Part shown: in pieces, positions 1 to 7,320 of the stretch
How positions within the stretch are numbered: the stretch's first letter is position 1
Layout: each line of letters opens with the position of its first letter
Source: Brachionus koreanus
Taxonomy: Eukaryota > Rotifera > Eurotatoria > Ploima > Brachionidae
Assembly: GCA_016987375.1 (NCBI GenBank)
Contig: PJRA01000263.1
Coordinates: 613,880-624,921, forward strand
Direction of reading: 5' to 3'
DNA length: 11,042 bases
Position numbers and translations under genes: made by a program
Notes under the pieces: model-generated
What the model was told of the DNA's origin: nothing
What the model saw: only the letters and a program-made list of their open reading frames with translations
Database searches by the model: none

Positions 1-190
1 AATATAAATTATTCAAAATAAATTTGAGTTTGAGTTTTTCTTTCGTTATAAAGAAATTTTCAGAATTTTTTGTTTCTTGTGTTTCTAATAATTCGACTGT
101 GTCATCTTTTTTTGAAAACTTAGCTATGTTTCTATTTAAATCATTCTCATTTTGGGTCCTAGACTTATTTTTTCTTTTTCTATTATGGAG

Positions 191-268
191 CCAGTATTTG
201 AATAAAGTGAATATTATACAAATAAGTAAGGTTGTAAATATAACAAATGCTATTGTTATTAAAATTGA
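191..268 (-). other. Transmembrane helix of the env-like pseudogene
   Basis: In the frame that begins near 295, the minus strand encodes about 26 consecutive hydrophobic residues starting S-I-L-I-T-I-A and ending L-F-K-Y-W. It is preceded by a lysine/arginine-rich stretch and followed by H-N-R-K-R-K-N-K, a typical stop-transfer signal. This supports a type I membrane protein with an internal tail of more than 50 residues. The plus-strand reading frame across 24-320 is only the shadow of this segment. Confidence 0.75.
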
Positions 269-1325
269 TTTTTCTATTTTTCTTAGCTTCACTAAATGTA
301 GTCAAGCAAATTGGGATTAATGGATATAGTCTCTTTTTTGATTTTATCGTTGTATAATTCGCTTGGTATATTCATATTAAATGATTTTATTTCTTTTAAA
401 TTTTGAAGTTATTTAGCAGGAGCGATATGTGATCAAAGTTAAGGTTTTCGTTAACGCTATTGAAATTTATCAAATGTTTTTGCCTTGTAGATCTCATTAA
501 TTTAATTTTTGGTCCATTTTTAATGATCACTTGTTCTTCGCTTGGTAATGTTACGACTTTCGTACTGATTGTATGTTCTTGATCTGAAAAACTTTTAATT
601 ATTCCGTAATTAGTCAAGAAACCTTTTGATATTTGGTTTTTGAACTTAAATTCAACCGAAACATCGTCATAAAGTTGGGTATCAAGTATTTTAATTTCGC
701 TAACATTAACACAAGATGTCACAATCAATTCTCCAAAGTTGTTATAAATAATGAGCTCCTTTTAAGATTGTCTCTTATTTTAAAAAACTCGTAGATTCGT
801 CTTCTAAAAATTGAGTACTTCTATGAATTTTGTAAGTTGCTTTGGACACCACTGCTAATAAGTTGAAACTTTTGTAATCAATATCCGTTAGTATCAACTG
901 ATGTTCCACATTTAAGTCATTTTCGGATAGAGATAATTTTTGTGAATTATTATTTTTCGTTAAATAGAGTCCTTCAGTAGTCGTTAAAAACTCAATACCA
1001 CATTCCTATGTGGACCCATTAATATCGAAAAGTTGATTCTCTGACATAGCTATTGGTCCGCTTACATTTAGCCTCAGACTCGTTATGTAACTAAATGTAC
1101 ATTCGTGAAAAATGTCCTTTTCCCATATGTAAGTCGAGCCTTCGACTTGGCAGAAAAGATCTTTTTGTAAACAACTCGATAGTGAGTTTCAATAAAGTTT
1201 TTCGTCAACCTTGTAACCTCTTATAGGTATCTTGTACGTAGTGCAATGGTATTGTTGTAGTGTGATTTCCTTCATTATATTCGTTGTATTATAAAAAGAA
1301 TAGATGGTTTTAAATATCTTTATTA

Positions 1326-1338
1326 CTACACAAAACAG
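1326..1338 (-). promoter_or_regulatory. Possible splice acceptor ahead of env
   Basis: On the minus strand a T-rich stretch (about 1362-1380, nearly all T and C) is followed by CTGTTTTGTGTAG, a good match to a polypyrimidine tract plus acceptor AG, about 80 bases upstream of the first cysteine codon of the env-like gene. Some env-bearing Gypsy elements express env from a spliced RNA. Using this site here is inference. It would pair with the donor at 9363-9369. Confidence 0.3.
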
Positions 1339-1401
1339 ATAAAAGTTTCAACGAAATAAACCAAAAAAAAGAAAAAAAATATTTCTCTTAAATACTATCT
1401 C

Positions 1402-1694
1402 TGATTCGTCTCAAAGCCATCAATTAGAGTCGCCTAGTTTACCAATTAAGATAATATATTAATTAACCGCCATTAATATATTTATCAAACAAGTAGAGTA
1501 ATGCTTAGCAACCGATCTACTAAGTAAATCAGCCCTATAACATACTCCTCCTTGTTAATTAGCGATGTCCTCGTCGCTGAGGTGCCTGATTCACAGAACA
1601 TTCCTCGAACCGCATTGAATTCAGTCACAGAATTCTGCGTTGAGCTGTGTCTACTACGGCTGCAGGTCAATCTCTAAGATTGGGGTATTACACA
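1402..1694 (-). repeat. Probable 3' LTR of the inner element
   Basis: Read on the minus strand, this begins TGTGTAATACCCC directly after a purine-rich tract. Many Gypsy LTRs start with TGTAAT or similar. The other end is placed at the CA dinucleotide complementary to 1402-1403, giving about 290 bp. That end is a guess, limited by the env-like coding sequence that begins near 1350. The LTR is richer in GC than its surroundings. The 61-codon open frame at 1485-1670 lies inside it and resembles no protein. Without the partner LTR, neither boundary nor target duplication can be confirmed. Confidence 0.5.
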
Positions 1695-1711
1695 CCGTCT
1701 CCCGTCTCCTG
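1695..1711 (-). promoter_or_regulatory. Polypurine tract of the inner element
   Basis: The minus strand reads CAGGAGACGGGAGACGG immediately before the TGTGTAAT start of the LTR, about 210 bases after the pol stop. A purine-rich tract abutting the 3' LTR is where plus-strand DNA synthesis is primed in LTR retrotransposons. Two pyrimidines interrupt the run, so this is a good but imperfect match. Confidence 0.5.
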
Positions 1712-1919
1712 TGGCACGCCTGTCTATCCCTCTTCAGGAAAGTAGCTGTTCGTATTCCACTACGCGGAGGCACAGCGTATCTACCAGCTCTATAGGAGCC
1801 TGAGTAGATCATTTAAACAAATCCTAGAACTCCAATTAATGACCTTTGAATAGAAATAGAAGAAATAAACAGAACATAATTCAATTCATATAAAACTATT
1901 CAAATCGCTTGTATGGTCT
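1712..1919 (-). other. Untranslated stretch between inner pol and its 3' LTR
   Basis: This is about 210 bases without a gene. Just past the pol stop the frame continues for a few codons (R-P-Y-K-R-F-E) before another stop. Related pol proteins commonly end with a short R-x-K-P-Y-like tail, so the TAA at 1920-1922 is probably a recent premature stop only a few codons early. There is no room for an env gene. Confidence 0.5.
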
Positions 1920-4052
1920 TTATCGTTGGACATGAATCACAAATGACTTGTTATCCTTTTCTATTCTATAAGTCAAGTCACTTAGTTTCGCAAGTACCTT
2001 GTATGGGCCTTGCCAACTTGGAAGAAGCTTCTGAGTATAACCCTGTTTAGGTACAGGCCAATAAACCATAACTTCCGAGCCTATTTCAAAATTGACATTC
2101 TTATGGGTTTTATCATACCGTTCTTTGTAATAATTCATTTGTTTTTCTCTTTGTGTCTCTATATTCTCATAACTTGCTCTCAATCTATTCAACAATTTTA
2201 TTTTATAATCAAATTTGTCTTCAGAATAATCAGGTCCCAAACTTCTTGAAACACCAAACATTACATCGGAAGGCAAAACAGCGTCTCTACCATATAAGAG
2301 AAAGAAAGGTGTTTCTCTAATCGTCATGTTGATAGTAACTCTATATGCTAACAATATATCATCAATGAGTTCATCCCAATTATTTTGCCTTTCATTAACT
2401 AGCATTGCTAATGAATTGGACAAGAATCGATTAAATCTTTCCGTTTTACCATTGGTTTGTGGATGTTTACTGCTACACTCTAATTTGTAAATCCCAAATT
2501 TTTTACACAGTGTTTTAAAAAGATTCGAAGTAAACTGAGTACCTTGATCAGTCAATACTTTACTAGGACATCCATGGCGAGTAATAATAATACTATAAAA
2601 TTTCTTTGCTACTTCGGCCGCCTCTAAAGTTCTAAGTGGACAGGCTTCCACCCAGTTTGTAAAAAGATCAACTAGAACTAAAACGTACTTGGAACCATTT
2701 CTTGACCTTTTTAAAGGACCCAAAATATCCATTCCTACAACCTCAAAGGGGTATGATACACGAATAGGTTGCAACTTCCCGTTCTGTATCGGTTGGTTTG
2801 GTTTTACCCTGTTACAACTTAAACATGCGCCTACCCATCTTCTAACATCCTCATACATTCCAGGCCAATAAAATTTATTTCTTAGGTGGAAAAACATCTT
2901 ATCCCTACCCACATGAGCCAAAGCTTTATGATGGTAATGTTCTAGTACAATAGGAATCAGTTGTTGGGGAACAACAAGTAGATTTTGTTGGTTTTGGCTT
3001 TTAAAATAAAGAATAGAATTTTTAATGGTAAATTTAGAAGAATAACTGGAGTTTGGATCCTTTAAAATACTATTATAAATCGAAAGTAAATAGGGATCCT
3101 TAGTTTGCTCTTTTATAATGTTCAGATTCTGAAGTGGACTTTCGATCTTTAACGGATTGTCTCCCAATAAAAGGTAAGAGTCTATATCTTCAATTTCCGG
3201 CTCTTCTCTACACGGAACTAAACGAGATAAGGCGTCAGCATTTGAATTTTTTGAACCTCTTTTATGCCTTATTTCAAAATCAAATTCACTAAACCTTAAA
3301 GCCCATCTGACAAGACGCGCAGGGGTTTGTGCATCCATTAGCCATTTTAAGGACTCATGATCAGTTTCAATTATAAATTTTGTCCCAATAATAAAAGGTC
3401 GAAATTGTTCACAAGCCCAAATAATTCCAAGAGCCTCCTTTTCTCTCACCGACCACTTCCTCTCAGAGGGCTGTAAGCTTCTGCTTATATACTCAATAAC
3501 TCTTTCCTCTCCATCTATTATTTGGCACAATACAGCACCTAACCCGATATCACTAGCGTCTGTTTGGATTGTAAAAGGAAAATTAAAGTCAGGGTGTCTT
3601 AAAATAGGATATTTTGAAAGTAAGTTTTTAAGCTTCTCAAAACTTTTCTGGTGCTTATCTTCCCAAACATAATCAGAAGTTTCACGCGTCAAATCATATA
3701 GACAAGCCGCGATTCTAGCAAAGTCTGCTATAAATTTACGGTAGTATCCACATAATCCCAAGAAAGTTCTTAAATCTGCTTTATTCTTTGGTATTACAAT
3801 TTCTAGAATAGCTTTTACTTTTTGTGGATCTAGGCTAATTCCAGCAGCGGTCACCTTATGTCCCAGAAAAATTAAATCTTCTCTACAAAAAGAACATTTT
3901 GATCTTTTAATTTTTAAGTTATATTCTTTCATCCTATCGAAAACCAATTTTAAATGCTCTACATGTTCCTCAAATGTTCCTGAAAAAATGATTATGTCAT
4001 CTAGATAAACTAAACAACAAAGCCACTTCAAGCCTGCAAATACAATGTCCAT
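1920..4052 (-). pseudogene. pol: Inner pol: RT C-terminal half, RNase H and integrase
   Basis: This open stretch of 710 codons holds the back part of a Ty3/Gypsy polyprotein. The RT active-site motif Y-L-D-D is at residues 16-19. RNase H follows, with candidate catalytic residues D165, E206, D231 and D273. Integrase has the zinc motif H375, H380, C410, C413 and the triad D442, D502, E538, with 59 and 35 residues between them as expected of an active family member. A GPY/F module lies at 680-684 (W-Q-G-P-Y). No chromodomain follows. RT copies the RNA, RNase H removes it, and integrase inserts the DNA copy. The stretch is not a complete gene: its N-terminal side is cut off by a TAA at 4053-4055, after which the same frame continues upstream. 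The apparent start methionine is internal to RT. All catalytic residues remain. Confidence 0.93.
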
Positions 4053-4364
4053 TTACCTTTGGAAAGTAGCAGGAGCGTTTGTAAGCCCAATAGGCATTAC
4101 CTGAAACTCATACAGCCCTGCATGACTTATAAATGCAGTCTTTTCTCTATCCCGAGGGGCTACAGGGATTTGGTAATAACCAGTTGTTAAATCCAATGTG
4201 GAAAAGAAACTACATTTTCCAAGGCTATTAAGTGTATCATCAATCCTCGGTAATGGATACACATCTTTCTTCGTCAGATTATTTAACTTACGATAGTCTA
4301 CACAAAACCTTATTGAACCATCCTTTTTATTTACTAGTGTGACAGGAGATGCCCATGGACGACG
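4053..4364 (-). pseudogene. pol: Inner pol: central RT segment between two stops
   Basis: This is the same frame as the segments on both sides. It encodes RT fingers and palm, including W-A-S-P-V and F-C-V-D-Y-R-K-L-N, then P-L-P-R-I-D-D and the first catalytic aspartate in F-S-T-L-D-L-T-T-G-Y, then P-I-G-L-T-N-A-P-A-T-F-Q. It is bounded by TGA at 4365-4367 and TAA at 4053-4055. Both replace a single codon without shifting the frame, so both look like point mutations in one long ancestral gag-pol or pol frame. I see no intron signal and no evidence of programmed readthrough. Confidence 0.88.
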
Positions 4365-5483
4365 TCAAGGCTGGATTATATTCTTATCTACCATTTCTTT
4401 TACATGTTCATCTATGACCTGTTTCTCTCTTATACCCACTCTTCTGGGAGCACAACTCACTGGATTATTTGTTTCCGAATAAATGTGATGTACTACCCCC
4501 TTAGCAGAACCTGGATTCCCATGACTATGACTAAATAAACTGTTATACTCGACCAAAAGTTTCGTAAGCTGTTTCTTTTGTTGGTCATCTAAGGTGGTAC
4601 CAGAAAGATCTATCTCTTCAGTGGTTATTTCGTCCTCTATTATATCCTTAGATTTTTCCTGTATTTTTCCAATTTTTTCCGCAGCTAGTAATAGCATATC
4701 TTGAGCTTTAACCTCGTTAATCTTTGCGACGATGGTCCCTTTTGGCAAACAAACAGTCCCTCTAGTTAAATTAGCTAAAACACACATATTGCTATTATTG
4801 GAAATAACTCCTTTACCAACATAAACTCCAAACCTATCCACAAGTGGTGAATAACTAGTTACGATCCCGTCACCACTAAAAGATTTATTCTTTGTTACTG
4901 ATACTACGGTCTCGCAAAAGGAAGGAATGTAAGCATTTTCTGATAAAGTCAAATAGTTTTCCGGAATTTCACATCTGTTTGTTATTACCTGGTCTGGTTC
5001 AATTAAAATTGTCTTAGAGGCGGGTCGGATCAATACATCATATAGTATAATAAAGTCCATCCCAAAAAGAACATCATATGGCAAACTTTCTAAAACTAAT
5101 AAATCCAATGGATAAGAGTCACCTTCAATCTCAATTTCCAAATTTACTCTCATTTTACACTCGGTAACCGAAGAGTCACCCAATTTAATTTTTAAAGGTC
5201 CAGTTAATCTACTAAATTTAATGCTGTTTTGATCTGCAATTCCTAAAAGCTTAGTCAAGCATGATTTACTAATCATACTTCTGCTGGCTCCTGTGTCCAG
5301 AACATTCGAAACTTCAACACCAAAGACTTTAGCGGATAATTGTATTAAATTAATATTGGTTAAGTCTAAAGAGAGGGATTTGTGCAGGTTAATTTCATTT
5401 TTATTTAAAGAGTTAGGTTCCATTACAGGACTGAATGGGCTGTGAAATAAGACAGGGTCAAAAAATAGCTTCATACAATTCAA
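4365..5483 (-). pseudogene. pol: Inner pol: protease and RT N-terminus
   Basis: These 372 codons open in the frame that continues into RT. The aspartic protease active site is D63-T-G-A-S67. The second protease hallmark, L-F-G-M-D-F, is near residues 139-144. A linker follows, and from about residue 310 the RT begins (E-Y-N-S-L-F-S, later E-M-V-D-K-N-I-I-Q-P) until a TGA stops it. Retroviral-type proteases work as homodimers and cut the polyprotein. The frame overlaps the zinc-knuckle frame by about 26 bases at a run of six T. Either a programmed frame change or a one-base insertion there separates gag from protease. The methionine at 5483 is not necessarily a real start. Confidence 0.88.
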
Positions 5484-5691
5484 AACTATTTATTAAATTA
5501 GAGAACTGGTTAGCAGCTGTCATCACTTGATTAAGAGGTGAGTCCGAAGACCTCACTTTGTTAGGGCAATAATATCTTATGTGGCCAACTTGTTGACAAT
5601 TGAAGCATTTCCTAGTCTCTTTCGGGGAAGCAGGAGTCAACTTACCCTGAACTTGAACGGGTTCCGGATAATTTGTTTGTTGATCGTTTGT
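5458..5691 (-). pseudogene. gag: Inner gag remnant with zinc knuckle
   Basis: Only the nucleocapsid end of gag survives. It carries one CCHC knuckle, C-F-N-C-Q-Q-V-G-H-I-R-Y-Y-C (C-x2-C-x4-H-x4-C), which binds the RNA genome in retroelement particles. The frame is open upstream from about 5691 (T-N-D-Q-Q-T-N-Y-P). Further upstream the sequence no longer resembles gag and turns into another element's chromodomain, so capsid and matrix regions are lost. The stretch ends in a TGA directly after a run of six T, where it overlaps the protease frame. The conventional start within this stretch is a TTG and is not a real initiation site. Confidence 0.82.
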
Positions 5692-5707
5692 CTAAAGAAT
5701 GTCTCAT
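5692..5707. other. Breakpoint between the inner gag remnant and the outer chromodomain
   Basis: To the right of this short interval the minus strand encodes the end of a chromodomain (E-N-S-W-V). To the left it encodes gag upstream of a zinc knuckle. The two belong to different elements in different frames, and a TAG (5692-5694) closes the gag frame. No LTR, primer-binding site or target duplication is visible at this edge, so it is a deletion or recombination junction and not an original insertion end. Confidence 0.65.
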
Positions 5708-5815
5708 AACCCAAGAATTTTCGCTTTCAGGGTAATTCGTCCATTTTAGTAAGTATTCTTTAACTCCTCTTCTTGTTCGAACTTTGATTATTTTTCAATT
5801 TCATAAGTATTCTCG
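5708..5815 (-). pseudogene. pol: Chromodomain at the C-terminus of outer integrase
   Basis: The minus strand encodes Y-E-N-T-Y-E-I-E-K and then, after a one-base frame change in a run of five A (plus strand about 5791-5795), R-T-R-R-G-V-K-E-Y-L-L-K-W followed by N-Y-P-E-S-E-N-S-W. This is the core of a chromodomain: the aromatic cage tyrosine region, the E-Y-L-x-K-W strand and the final S-E-N-S-W. Integrase chromodomains bind modified histone tails and steer insertion to particular chromatin. The last helix is missing because the sequence breaks off right after the tryptophan. No long open frame marks this domain because the frameshift splits it. Confidence 0.82.
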
Positions 5816-5830
5816 TACTGTCCAACGTTA

Positions 5831-6100
5831 TCAGGTACTACTTTCAATATCTTGTTCGTATTGTTTCTTTATTTGCGCTGCTCTTTTGAATAGTTCGAGT
5901 TCGTTATCAGTCTCAGATTTCCAATTCTTAAAACCTAAAAATGGTCTACCAAACATCAACTCATAAGGTGAGAAACTAATGCTTGTTTGGACTCGAGTGT
6001 TATAGGCAATCATTATATAGTCCAACCACTGATCCCAGTTATTTCTGTTGTCTTCCGCATGTTTGCGTAAGCAATTTTTAATAGTTTGATTAGCTCTTTC
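5831..6100 (-). pseudogene. pol: Outer integrase: catalytic core end
   Basis: The frame continues the integrase core after a one-base shift near 6103. It starts at the third catalytic residue, the glutamate of T-E-R (codon 6098-6100), and runs through N-W-D-Q-W-L-D-Y-I-M-I-A-Y-N-T and S-P-Y-E-L-M-F-G-R-P, standard landmarks of Gypsy integrases. It ends Q-Y-E-Q-D-I-E-S-S-T at two stops near 5825-5830. Where a GPY/F region of about 100 residues is expected, the sequence jumps almost at once to the chromodomain, so that module appears deleted. Confidence 0.82.
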
Positions 6101-6102
6101 AG

Positions 6103-6396
6103 TTACTCATTGGTTCTGGGTTGATATGGTAAAGTTACTAGTCTTTCTGTCCCCAAAAGTTTGATAAGTTTATCCATCATTTTGTTTAGAAATTCTTTTC
6201 TTTGGTCTGATAAGAGTTCTTTCGAAGATCCAAAGATTGAAATGTATCCGAAATAATTCCTGGCTATTTCTTCTGATTCTTTACTTTTAATAGCTTTAAA
6301 ATAAAGAAATTTTGCACAAGACTCAATAATCACGCAAATTCCTTTATTCTCATTTTTTGTTACTGGGAGGCCAAATACCAAATCGATCTGAACTCA
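6103..6396 (-). pseudogene. pol: Outer integrase: catalytic core with two of the DDE residues
   Basis: This segment holds the start of the integrase catalytic core. The first catalytic aspartate is at codon 6382-6384 in V-Q-I-D-L-V-F, and the second is in L-L-S-D-Q (codon about 6205-6207). The spacing from there to the glutamate at 6098-6100 is 104 bases, one short of 35 codons, which matches the classical D-x35-E spacing minus a single deleted base. A TGA at 6394-6396 interrupts the frame just before the first aspartate. The frame ends in TAA at 6103-6105 after P-Y-Q-P-R-T-N-E. All three catalytic residues can be found, but not in one frame. Confidence 0.85.
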
Positions 6397-6422
6397 ATCA
6401 CCAACATCTCTAATAGGCAACG

Positions 6423-6840
6423 TTAGAGCCGGATGATCCCATATCGGTGTTTTCTGATGCAGATGCAAGTTAGACAATTTCTAACAAAATTTTCAACATC
6501 TCGGTACATTCCTTTCCACCAGTAGTTTTCGCAAAGGTGTTTGTATGTCTTTACATTACCAAAATGTCCTAATAAGTGAGCACTTTTGATGAGGTTTAAG
6601 CGGATACAAGGCTTTGGTATTTCTTTGACTTTACCTTCTTTGTTTTCATATTCGTGATACATTAGACGACCATCGTTTAAGGTAAGATTCTTGCTTTTTT
6701 CCATAATTCTTTTACACTGTTTTTGGCTCGCTCGAGGTTTGAATTTTCTTGTTTCCATGTAGTAGAATAATGGTTCGTCTTCCCAAAAGTCAATATCTTT
6801 CTTTCTTAAAATTTTCAATTTCTTCTAGTTCAGTAGACAG
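6423..6840 (-). pseudogene. pol: Outer integrase: zinc-binding N-terminal domain
   Basis: The frame encodes H-L-L-G-H-F-G and then N-C-L-T-C, the H-x3-H and C-x2-C pairs of the integrase HHCC zinc domain, with Y-W-W-K-G-M-Y-R-D-V between them. Upstream is a short, poorly conserved region with many charged residues. The frame runs off into an unrelated end (I-R-K-H-R-Y-G). A different frame in the same place continues with L-H-Q-K-T-P-I-W-D-H-P-A-L, so a frameshift lies near 6455. The right side joins directly to the end of RT, with no RNase H between. Confidence 0.82.
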
Positions 6841-7146
6841 AATGTCTTTGATCGCGTCTATCTTCTCTGGATCCATTTGTACCGTGTTTCTAGACACGAT
6901 ATGTCCAAGTACTTTGATTGATTTCTTAAAAAATTTGCATTTTTTGTAGTTTATTTTTAAATTTGCCTTTTTTAGGCGCTTAAAAACTTCCTAAAAACAT
7001 TTGATATGCTTATCGACAGTGTCCGAAAACACAAATATGTCATCAATATACACCACGACAAATTTTTGGTCGCCTACTGTGGAGTACATTTTTCTACTAA
7101 AATATCCAGGTGCATTTCTTAGACCAAATGGGAGTCTTAAAAACTG
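6790..7146 (-). pseudogene. pol: Outer RT: palm and thumb with the catalytic YIDD
   Basis: In this frame the minus strand encodes F-L-R-L-P-F-G-L-R-N-A-P-G-Y-F, then V-V-V-Y-I-D-D-I-F-V-F (YIDD codons 7039-7050, the metal-binding aspartates of RT), then K-C-K-F-F and V-L-G-H-I-V-S and D-P-E-K-I-D-A-I-K-D. A TAG at 6991-6993 interrupts it after K-C-F. After D-A-I-K-D a normal Gypsy pol continues into L-R-S-F-L-G-like sequence and RNase H. Here it continues into the integrase N-terminal region, ending in TGA at 6790-6792. This segment joins the upstream one through a small deletion and frame change near 7140. Confidence 0.84.
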
Positions 7147-7320
7147 GGGTTGTAAATGCGGTCATCGGAATTGATTTATCGTCGACTTCCACTTGCCAAT
7201 ATCCAGCCTTAAGGTCAATTGATGAGAAGACTGATGCGCCACTCATCATGTCAAGTATGTCTTCTATTCTTGGCAGTGGATATGGGTCTTGAATGGTGAT
7301 GTTATTCAATTCAATAATTG
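7147..7320 (-). pseudogene. pol: Outer RT: fingers with the first catalytic aspartate
   Basis: The frame encodes L-N-N-I-T-I-Q-D-P-Y-P-L-P-R-I-E-D and V-F-S-S-I-D-L-K-A-G-Y-W-Q, where the D is the first catalytic aspartate of RT, then M-T-A-F-T-T. The next conserved stretch, around F-L-R-L-P-F-G, is in another frame and a few codons short. The upstream border is an insertion of about eight bases in an A/T-rich repeat near 7306-7325, which splits D-Y-R-Q from L-N-N. Sequence upstream of 7325 in this frame is only a shadow of the neighbouring segment. Confidence 0.82.

Larger units (their letters stand above)
1..1350 (-). pseudogene. Envelope-like glycoprotein gene, decayed, runs off the left edge
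   Basis: This is a broken membrane glycoprotein gene in three reading frames. The first frame runs from about 1347 to 760 and has cysteine codons at 1243-1245, 1171-1173, 1150-1152, 1099-1101 and 1000-1002, with stops at 1189-1191 (TGA), 1006-1008 (TAG) and 775-777 (TAA). A frameshift near 760 leads into the clean stretch 728-396. Further frame changes lie near 400-420 and 295. Sequons N-x-S/T occur at 1282-1290, 1060-1068, near 1020, in the N-rich stretch near 940, and near 705. A 26-residue hydrophobic helix (191-268) is followed by a basic, charged tail with no stop before position 1. The ectodomain is about 320 residues. An R-S-T-R site (483-494) could be a furin-type cleavage site, but this is weak. 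This layout fits a retroelement env. I could not assign it to a known fusion-protein class. Its position and decay suggest that it belongs to the older element. Confidence 0.68.
1402..5691 (-). mobile_element. Younger Ty3/Gypsy LTR retrotransposon, 5'-truncated (inner element)
   Basis: In transcription order this element keeps a gag zinc knuckle (about 5620-5580), protease, RT, RNase H, integrase with the GPY/F module, a short untranslated stretch, a polypurine tract (1695-1711) and one LTR (about 1402-1694). It has no chromodomain and no env between pol and the LTR. Gag upstream of the knuckle, the primer-binding site and the 5' LTR are missing: at about 5692-5708 the sequence changes abruptly to the chromodomain of another element. 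The only breaks in pol are three in-frame stops, plus one frame change between gag and protease. This makes it clearly younger than the sequence on both sides. The left boundary is tentative because there is no second LTR to compare. Confidence 0.8.

Noticed and set aside
24..320. A 98-codon plus-strand frame rich in F, S and L
   Set aside because: It is the complement of the env transmembrane and tail segment, whose minus-strand reading gives a clean membrane helix with flanking basic residues. The plus-strand composition is what an A/K-rich opposite strand produces.
1..1350. Env as a gene of the inner element
   Set aside because: The inner element already ends with a polypurine tract and LTR at about 1402-1711, before the env sequence starts, and env is far more decayed than the inner pol.
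1485..1670. A 61-codon minus-strand frame
   Set aside because: It lies inside the probable LTR, resembles no protein family and has no support beyond being open.
2010..2871. Plus-strand frames at 2010-2249 and 2689-2871
   Set aside because: They lie opposite the well-supported integrase coding sequence on the minus strand and have no recognisable motif.
4053..4367. Regulated stop-codon readthrough at the two stops inside inner RT
   Set aside because: Both stops fall inside the RT domain, where readthrough would have no sensible role. Family members use recoding between gag and pol.
6790..6860. An intron in place of the missing RNase H
   Set aside because: The RNase H coding sequence is absent altogether, not interrupted. 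RT and integrase sequence run on with no intervening DNA.
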